Origin: Embleya hyalina
GTDB taxonomy: Bacteria; Actinomycetota; Actinomycetes; Streptomycetales; Streptomycetaceae
Assembly (NCBI RefSeq): GCF_003967355.1
Contig: NZ_BIFH01000035.1
Location: 1-64,000 of the forward strand
Direction of reading: 5' to 3'
DNA: 64,000 nucleotides
In this document: piece after piece, positions 59,138-64,000 of the stretch
Numbering within the stretch: the stretch's first letter is position 1
Layout of the letters: the number at the start of each line of letters is the position of its first letter
Translations under genes and position numbers: made by a program
The notes under the pieces: model-generated
Told to the model about the DNA's origin: nothing
What the model saw: the letters and a program-made list of their open reading frames with translations, nothing else
Databases searched by the model: none

Positions 59138-60847
59138 ATGGCGGGCAACGCTCCGCGCGCGGACTCGGTGATCATCGCGGGCGCCGGGCCCGCCGGTTTG
59201 GCCGCCGCACTGGCGCTGGCCGGGCGCGGGGTGCGCTCGGTGGTGCTCGACACGGGCAACGGCACACCGCGCGCGGGCTCGCGGGCCTGCGGTCTGGAGG
59301 CCTCGACACTGGCCTTCGTCTACGACCTGACGGGCACTCGGCTCGACGGCGCCGCCGAACCGTGGGGCGTCCAGCGCATCCGCCGCCGCGGTCGCGACGT
59401 ACCGCAGCCGGCGGCCGAGCCCGAGGCTCCCGTGCGCTACGGGTTGTCCCAACAGCGGCTGGAGCGCGCCCTGTTGGACGCCGCGCACGCCAGCCCCCTG
59501 GTGACCACCGCGTGGCGCCACCGGATCGAAAGCGTCGAGCAGGACGAGACCTCCGTCACCGTGCTCGCCCGGGGCCCGGGCGGGCCGGTCAGGTTTCGGG
59601 CCCAGTGGCTGGTCGGCTGCGACGGCGCCCGCTCGGTGGTGCGCCGCGCGGTCGACGTGCGCTTCCCGGGCCGGCCCCGGGTGGACCGGCTGTTGTGCGC
59701 GGACGTGAAGGTACGGCTGCCGCGCCGGATCACCGCGACCGCGCTGGTGCCGCCGGACCCCTCGCTCGCCGACGAGCCCGCGAGCCCGGACGTCGGCGGG
59801 CCGGCCACGCCGTGGTTGTTCGTCGACCCGCCCTTCCACCGCGGCGGCACCGTCCTGGCCCAGCCGCTGCCGGACGACGTCTGGCGGCTGACCTGGCAGT
59901 TGCCGATGGCCCACGGGGTGGCCAAGGCCGCCGAGGAGACCCGGGTGATCCCGGTGACGGGCGATCCGGCCGACCCCAAGCGGATCGCCGCGCGGGTGCG
60001 TTCGGTGCTGCGCACCCTCGACGCGCTCTCGCCCGAGCCCGACACGTCCGAGGATCCCGCGCACGACCTGCTGTGGAGCGGCGAGTACGAGGTGCATCAG
60101 CGGCTCGCCCGACGCTTTCGGGTCGGCCGGGTGCTGCTCGCCGGCGACGCCGCGCACCTGGTCCACCCGTCCGCCGCCGACGCGGTCGAACTCGGCCTCC
60201 AGGACGTGCGCAACCTGGCCTGGAAGCTGGCCTTCACGCTGCGTGGCTACGCGCCCATCCGGCTCCTGGAGACCTACCACGGCGAACGTCGAGGGGCCGC
60301 CCGCCGTCGGCTCGCGCTCGGGGAGGACGCGCTGCACTTCCTCGCGCCCGCGAGCCCGGCGCAGAAGGTCGGCCGCCGGTTGACCCTGATGGGCGCGCGC
60401 GGCAAGGGCACCACGCTGCGCCGGCTCGACCCGCGCGGGCCGGCGGCGAACACGTCCGGCCCGGACTACACCGGCTCGCCGCTGCTCACCCCGGGCCCCG
60501 GCGTGGGCGAGTGGATCCGCGACGTGGAGGTGTTTCGCGCGGACGGTGCCGAGGGGTGGCTGAGCGAGTGCCTGGACCGCGGCCTGGTCGTGCTGCTGAT
60601 CGCCCCCGGCATAGAGGTGTGGCACGGCGGCGGCTGGCGCGAGGCGGGCCTGATGCCGAGGCTGCGCGGACGGCTGGACAAACTCGCCGCGCCCGCCGAG
60701 CTGGTGGTCACCCCGGACTACCCGGGCGCCACCGCCCACACGATCCTGCTGATCCGCCCCGACGGCTACATAGCCGCCCACCTGCCCCCCGACCACCTGG
60801 ACATCCTGGAACAGTCCATCGACCGAGCCCGCGGAGCCGGCCACTGA
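59138..60847 (+). CDS. FAD-dependent monooxygenase (PheA/TfdB-like aromatic hydroxylase)
   Basis: A 569-aa flavoprotein of the group A aromatic hydroxylase type. The dinucleotide motif is VIIAGAGPAGLAAALALA, the DG motif is LVGCDGARSVVRRAV, the GD motif is VLLAGDAAHLVHP, and the LGLQDVRNLAWKLAFTL helix and a C-terminal thioredoxin-like domain follow. The stretch after AGDAAH usually reads PPxGGQGLNLG; here it is HPSAADAVELG, so the Gly-rich flavin loop is altered. ATG at 59138 is preferred. It is not linked to any visible pathway; the substrate is unknown. Confidence 0.88.
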   Translation: MAGNAPRADSVIIAGAGPAGLAAALALAGRGVRSVVLDTGNGTPRAGSRACGLEASTLAFVYDLTGTRLDGAAEPWGVQRIRRRGRDVPQPAAEPEAPVRYGLSQQRLERALLDAAHASPLVTTAWRHRIESVEQDETSVTVLARGPGGPVRFRAQWLVGCDGARSVVRRAVDVRFPGRPRVDRLLCADVKVRLPRRITATALVPPDPSLADEPASPDVGGPATPWLFVDPPFHRGGTVLAQPLPDDVWRLTWQLPMAHGVAKAAEETRVIPVTGDPADPKRIAARVRSVLRTLDALSPEPDTSEDPAHDLLWSGEYEVHQRLARRFRVGRVLLAGDAAHLVHPSAADAVELGLQDVRNLAWKLAFTLRGYAPIRLLETYHGERRGAARRRLALGEDALHFLAPASPAQKVGRRLTLMGARGKGTTLRRLDPRGPAANTSGPDYTGSPLLTPGPGVGEWIRDVEVFRADGAEGWLSECLDRGLVVLLIAPGIEVWHGGGWREAGLMPRLRGRLDKLAAPAELVVTPDYPGATAHTILLIRPDGYIAAHLPPDHLDILEQSIDRARGAGH

Positions 60848-60943
60848 CACGGCACCACACCAGGCACCGGACGGGCCGATTTTCGGCCCGCCCGGAACAG
60901 GCAAGGTCGACCGGGAGACCCGACCGTGCCGGCGGAGTTCGAA

Positions 60944-60983
60944 AAGGCCCTCCGACCTGCTTGTGCACAGGTCGGAGGGCCTT
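60944..60983. terminator. terminator near the left end of the integrated element
   Basis: A 16-bp perfect stem (AAGGCCCTCCGACCTG and complement) with an 8-nt loop lies 96 bp after the monooxygenase stop, followed by CGTTC. It probably terminates the monooxygenase transcript; it lies between that gene and the integrase. Confidence 0.8.
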
Positions 60984-61112
60984 CGTTCGGCCGGCCGGCG
61001 GATGAGTCGGCCTCTACGCCGGGTATATGCGAGTCATGGGCAGTGACCTGCGGTTTTCTCTTCGAACGATGCCCGATCGCCACCGAATCGCCACATCGAT
61101 GCGGATCGCCAC

Positions 61113-62351
61113 TCACGCCGCCGTCTCGTAGTCCACCTCGTTGCCCTCAACCTCGACCACCGCAGGAGGCGGGATGAAGCGAGTGCTCGTGATCGAGAAG
61201 ACGTTGTCAAGGAAGCGTCGACCACTCGCCGCAGAGCCGGCCACCTGGTGCTTGTAGGTGCCTTCCGTCTCTGCTTCGCTAGCGTGCCCCACCCACAGAC
61301 TGACCTCGGACAGTGGTGCGCCCGCTGCAAGAGCCGTCGAGACGAAGGTGTGCCGAAGGTCGTGGAATCGGAAGTCTTCTGGCAGTCCGACAGCCTTCCG
61401 AGCCTTGTTCCACGTCTTGTAGAACGCGTCACGACGGATCAGGTTACCCCGGGAGGATACGAAGATTACGGGGCGACTCGCTGGCACGTTGTCTTCGACG
61501 TGCTTGAGCAGCACTGCCTTGGCTAGGTCGGGGAACGGTGTTTCACGGCCGTAGGACGCGGCGGTCTTCGTATAGTCGACCAGAACGGCCCGGGACTTGA
61601 CCTTAATCACCTGTCGCTTGACGACGAGAACGCCTTCGTCCCATTGCACGGCATCTCGACAAAGTCCCAGCGCCTCGCCGAGGCGCAACCCACATAGAGC
61701 CCCGATGAACACCACGGCTCGGTAGTGCTTTGGCAAGTTCTCGTAAAGACCCAAAACCTGTTCCAGCGTAGCCGGGACAACCCTGCGTTTTGTAATTTCT
61801 GGCAGTTCGATATCGACGCAGGGCGAGACCGGAAGAATACGTTTCTTAACCGCTCGATTGACGCAGGCCCTGAATGTTTTGTAAATCAGGTGAACGGTCC
61901 GGGGAGCCAAACCCTTGGCCTCAAGCGCCCAAACCCAGCGCTGCACCTCCATGGGTTCTATCCGGTGGAGCAAGGTTCCACCAAAGTGCGGAACGATGTG
62001 ATTTCTCTGGTTTCGCTCGTACGACTCCTGCGTGCCCGGCTTGCGCTTGCCGAGTTTTATCCACTCGTCCGACCACTGCTTGTAGGTGGTCTTCAGATGC
62101 TGGGGGCGTAGAACTTGCCCACGAGACTTTGCCGCCTTGACCTTGGCTTCGTATGCCTCGGCCTGCGCCTTGAGTTCGAAGGTCATGTCGGCGGGGTCGC
62201 CGTTTGCATCTCGAACCCGTGCCGTCCACCCGTGGGTGCAACCCTCTCGGTTGCATTCGCACCTAACTAGGCAGATGCATTTCTTTGCGTTCTTGTGCCT
62301 GCATTTCTCCGCGCACAGGCATGGGCACTTGCATCTCTTGCTGACTGACAC
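61113..62351 (-). CDS. int: tyrosine-type site-specific integrase with Cys-rich N-terminus
   Basis: A 412-aa tyrosine recombinase. A SAM-like core-binding domain (YKQWSDEWIKLGKRKPGTQESY) precedes the catalytic domain. The catalytic residues are visible: Arg in GALCGLRLGEALGL, HxxR in FRFHDLRHTFVS, His in WVGHAS and Tyr in EGTYKHQ. It should drive integration and, with the excisionase, excision. The first ~40 residues are unusual: ten Cys plus His between CKCPCLC and REGCTHGW, suggesting zinc binding. The GTG at 62351 follows GGAAGGATCGTT; the longer open frame upstream crosses a terminator and is rejected. Confidence 0.93.
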   Translation of the reverse strand: MSVSKRCKCPCLCAEKCRHKNAKKCICLVRCECNREGCTHGWTARVRDANGDPADMTFELKAQAEAYEAKVKAAKSRGQVLRPQHLKTTYKQWSDEWIKLGKRKPGTQESYERNQRNHIVPHFGGTLLHRIEPMEVQRWVWALEAKGLAPRTVHLIYKTFRACVNRAVKKRILPVSPCVDIELPEITKRRVVPATLEQVLGLYENLPKHYRAVVFIGALCGLRLGEALGLCRDAVQWDEGVLVVKRQVIKVKSRAVLVDYTKTAASYGRETPFPDLAKAVLLKHVEDNVPASRPVIFVSSRGNLIRRDAFYKTWNKARKAVGLPEDFRFHDLRHTFVSTALAAGAPLSEVSLWVGHASEAETEGTYKHQVAGSAASGRRFLDNVFSITSTRFIPPPAVVEVEGNEVDYETAA

Positions 62352-62506
62352 AACGATCCTTCCGAGTTGCGTACGAAGGAGTGTCCGCTTCTGATGCAGC
62401 AGCGGAAGCATCCCGACAGCCAGAAGACTACAGGAGAAACCTACCAAGTCAACTTCTGATTGCTCGTGACATGTCCCACCATGGGCCCGAGTCATGGACA
62501 CGCAAA

Positions 62507-62534
62507 GAGCCCAGGAGCCGTAGCTCCTGGGCTC
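62507..62534 (-). terminator. terminator between excisionase and integrase genes
   Basis: A 12-bp perfect stem (GAGCCCAGGAGC and complement) with a CGTA loop is followed, on the minus strand, by TTTGCG. It closes the polymerase-xis transcript and implies a separate promoter for int in 62352-62506. Confidence 0.8.
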
Positions 62535-62541
62535 CTCTATG

Positions 62542-62712
62542 TCAGTTCTGTTGGTCGATCCACCGCTCAAGGTCCGCAGGGCGGCATCTCAGTGTGCGGC
62601 CGATTTTCCGAAATGGGATCTTGAGAGGGCGCCAGTTTTCGTAAACCCACGAGGACGGCCGCCCGAGGTACGTTGCCACGTCGTCCACTCCCAGCATTGA
62701 GGGCGGGGTCAC
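62542..62712 (-). CDS. xis: small helix-turn-helix excisionase-like protein
   Basis: A 56-aa protein: VTPPSMLGVDDVATYLGRP at the start, SSWVYENWRPLKIPFRKIG in the middle and ADLERWIDQQ at the end. This is the MerR/HTH_17-type fold of phage excisionases: a D-V-A-x-x-L-G-R helix, a W-V-Y recognition helix, a basic wing and an L-x-x-W-I end. It directs the integrase toward excision by bending the att DNA. The GTG start overlaps the upstream stop as GTGA, and a terminator follows. Its small size and GTG start make it easy to overlook. Confidence 0.85.
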   Translation of the reverse strand: MTPPSMLGVDDVATYLGRPSSWVYENWRPLKIPFRKIGRTLRCRPADLERWIDQQN

Positions 62713-62924
62713 GCAGCCGCCCCCATGGAGACCTCCCAGTACCGGCGAGCCATGTACTCGGCAACCTCATGGCCCAGACCCCAGTTACGTGCCTCGTCGT
62801 AGATGAGGGCCGCGTACCTGGTGAGCAAGAGCGCAACCTTGGCTCCCTGCTCCATCAGCTCCTGATTCAAACCCTCGCCAATCTCGGCGATCAGCTCCTC
62901 AAACGAGTTCTCGTTCTTGTCCAT
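62709..62924 (-). CDS. small helical hypothetical phage protein
   Basis: A 71-aa acidic helical protein (NENSFEELIAEIGEGLNQEL, LLLTRYAALIYDEARNWG, EVAEYMARRYWEVS) of unknown function. It has an excellent ribosome binding site (AAGGAG, five bases before ATG at 62924), lies 9 bp after the polymerase stop and overlaps the excisionase by 4 bp. It is a genuine member of this early operon. Confidence 0.75.
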   Translation of the reverse strand: MDKNENSFEELIAEIGEGLNQELMEQGAKVALLLTRYAALIYDEARNWGLGHEVAEYMARRYWEVSMGAAA

Positions 62925-62933
62925 GAAACTCCT

Positions 62934-64000
62934 TCAGTGCTTACTGTCGGCAAGGTCGAGAATCGATCCCCAGGAGCGATCCCCGATTTCAGGCTCGGCC
63001 GGGATGAGTACACCGCGGATAGTGATCTCCATGATGCGAGCAGCTTGCTCCGCCAGCTCTCCGGCACGTTCCCTCGGGAATGAAAAGACCAGCTCGTCAT
63101 GGATCGGCAACCGAACGTGCGGCGTGAATCCGGCCTTATCGAGTTCGATCAGGGCTCGGGCGGTGATGTCTCGCGAACTCGACTGAATGAAGTAGTTGAG
63201 AGCGCTATACGCCCGATGCTTATCCACGGGGAGTCTGCGCCCTGTGGCTGTGTAGATGTATCCCGAGCGCTTTGCTTCCCGTGTCAGCCTGTCGGCCAGG
63301 CGGCCGACGCCTCGATAAGTCTCGTTGAAGGCGGCCAGAGTTGCGCGGGCAAGCTCCAGGGAGATCCCGGCCTGTTGTGCCAGCGCTTTCGGCCCACCTC
63401 CAAAGACGGTCAAAAAGTTGGCCATTTTCCCGACCTTGCGGGGGACTCCTGCGGCATCGGCGGTGATCTGGTGTAGGTCTTTTCCGTCTCGGAAGGCATC
63501 CAGCATGACCGGGTCTTGGGAGTAGGCTGCGAGGACTCGCAACTCCATGTTTCCGTAGTCGATGCTGACGCTGACATCGCCCTCATCGGCAAGAAATTCG
63601 TGGCGAACGAAAGAACTGCTGGCGGGGAACGTCTGAGCGGCAACGGCACCGGTAATGGTCATGCGTGCCGTCCGAGCTTGGCAACTGTTGATGGATGCGT
63701 GGACCCGATCATTTGAGTCACGGTTCAAGACGGCATTCTCGAACCAGGTCGTTCGCCATTTGCCCGCGCGCTTCGCCCGAATCACTGCCTGGCAGAGAGG
63801 GTCGTCCGGGTAGCTGGCAAGCAAAGCATCGTCCACCTTCGGGAGTCCCGTTTTGGTACGCCCCGGGATTTTGATTCCTCGCTCGATCAAAGCCTGAGCA
63901 ACCTGCCGAGTGCTGGCGACGTTTTCGACGCCGTGTTCCGCGGCAATGGCCTGCCATCCACGTTGTTCAGACGCGAGTGCTGCTATCTGCTCAAGGGCGT
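62934..64000 (-). CDS. family A DNA polymerase, phage type (partial, 5' end outside window)
   Basis: The C-terminal ~355 residues of a DNA polymerase I-like enzyme; the frame stays open to the right edge. Motif A is VSVSIDYGNMELRVLAAYSQD (Asp metal ligand). Motif B is RKVGKMANFLTVFGGGPKAL (Lys contacting dNTP). Motif C is LPIHDELVFSFP (catalytic Asp). The usual Ser-Gln of motif A (DYSQ) is Gly-Asn here. An N-terminal 3'-5' exonuclease, if present, lies outside. Bacterial PolA is chromosomal and different, so this is element-encoded replication. Confidence 0.9.
   Translation of the reverse strand, partial: ALEQIAALASEQRGWQAIAAEHGVENVASTRQVAQALIERGIKIPGRTKTGLPKVDDALLASYPDDPLCQAVIRAKRAGKWRTTWFENAVLNRDSNDRVHASINSCQARTARMTITGAVAAQTFPASSSFVRHEFLADEGDVSVSIDYGNMELRVLAAYSQDPVMLDAFRDGKDLHQITADAAGVPRKVGKMANFLTVFGGGPKALAQQAGISLELARATLAAFNETYRGVGRLADRLTREAKRSGYIYTATGRRLPVDKHRAYSALNYFIQSSSRDITARALIELDKAGFTPHVRLPIHDELVFSFPRERAGELAEQAARIMEITIRGVLIPAEPEIGDRSWGSILDLADSKH

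Larger units (their letters stand above)
61113..64000 (-). mobile_element. left end of an integrated phage or integrative element (continues past the window)
   Basis: All four genes run leftward toward the junction: partial DNA polymerase, small unknown, excisionase, integrase. Base composition drops visibly below that of the preceding 60 kb, with many A/T third positions and codons such as AAG-AAA, TTT and ATT that are rare elsewhere. The int-xis layout at one end is typical of temperate phages and actinomycete integrative elements. A phage-type polymerase favours a prophage. The attachment site should lie in 60848-61112, but no tRNA gene was recognised there, and the right end is outside the window. 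Confidence 0.85.

Noticed and set aside
60848-61112. tRNA gene as phage attachment site
   Set aside because: No cloverleaf with a GGTTCGAATCC-type T-loop could be laid out. The 60944-60983 hairpin is too long and perfect for a tRNA arm.
62351-62570. longer integrase start upstream of 62351
   Set aside because: The extended frame runs through a perfect 12-bp terminator hairpin and lacks a ribosome binding site. GTG at 62351 has GGAAGGA.

Overview
The window looks like core chromosome of a very high-GC actinomycete, most likely Streptomyces or a close relative in the Streptomycetaceae. The evidence is strong G/C bias at third codon positions, frequent GTG starts, lexA next to nrdR-nrdJ, the hflX/dapF/miaA/miaB block, and a gluR-gluK/gluABCD locus. 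From memory, this gene order matches the S. coelicolor SCO577x-SCO581x neighbourhood in reverse. I cannot fix the genus. The last ~3 kb (61113-64000) is less GC-biased and is the left end of an integrated phage or integrative element that runs off the window.

Layout. 1-11.1 kb: a RecQ helicase with a phosphoribosyltransferase-like tail, several small unknowns, a three-part exonuclease/BRCT/TerD protein, a DUF2510 membrane protein, RNase HII with a histone-H1-like tail, and an M48-like membrane protein. 11.2-18.3 kb: a divergent HxlR regulator/MFS pump pair with two near-identical operators, then two paralogous polytopic membrane proteins flanking a LOG-family gene and an unknown gene. 18.4-28.2 kb: peptide deformylase, B12-dependent ribonucleotide reductase with its repressor NrdR, LexA with an SOS box, a DinG-type helicase, an SGNH lipoprotein and a nitrilase-fold protein lacking its catalytic Cys. 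28.3-37.6 kb: a six-gene siderophore operon behind a strong iron box. 37.8-50.9 kb: a trypsin-like exported protease, HflX, an adhesin-like lipoprotein, an SCO6745-like protein, DapF, gamma-glutamyltransferase, MiaA, a small acidic protein, an extradiol-dioxygenase-like protein, a histidine phosphatase, MiaB and a TAXI-type binding protein. 51.1-59 kb: a glutamate-uptake block. It holds a membrane Ser/Thr kinase whose outer domain is a relative of GluB, the GluK-GluR two-component system, and gluABCD. 59.1-60.8 kb: a FAD monooxygenase. 61.1-64 kb: tyrosine integrase, a tiny excisionase, a small unknown and a partial family-A DNA polymerase.

The most interesting points follow. (1) The siderophore operon has exactly the order of rhbABCDEF (aminotransferase, decarboxylase, NIS synthetase, acyltransferase, hydroxylase, NIS synthetase). 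It predicts a 1,3-diaminopropane/citrate hydroxamate of the schizokinen/rhizobactin type rather than desferrioxamine. (2) The kinase-binding-protein fusion shares long motifs with GluB and sits beside the glutamate regulators. (3) Three proteins have lost canonical catalytic residues: the TerD-fused exonuclease, the M48-like protein and the nitrilase. (4) The integrase has an unusual Cys-rich N-terminus.

Regulation is legible in several places: paired NrdR boxes, a LexA box, a DmdR/IdeR-type iron box, paired HxlR operators, and direct repeats upstream of gluA. Many convergent gene pairs are separated by long, near-perfect hairpins. No tRNA, rRNA, CRISPR array or insertion sequence was recognised.
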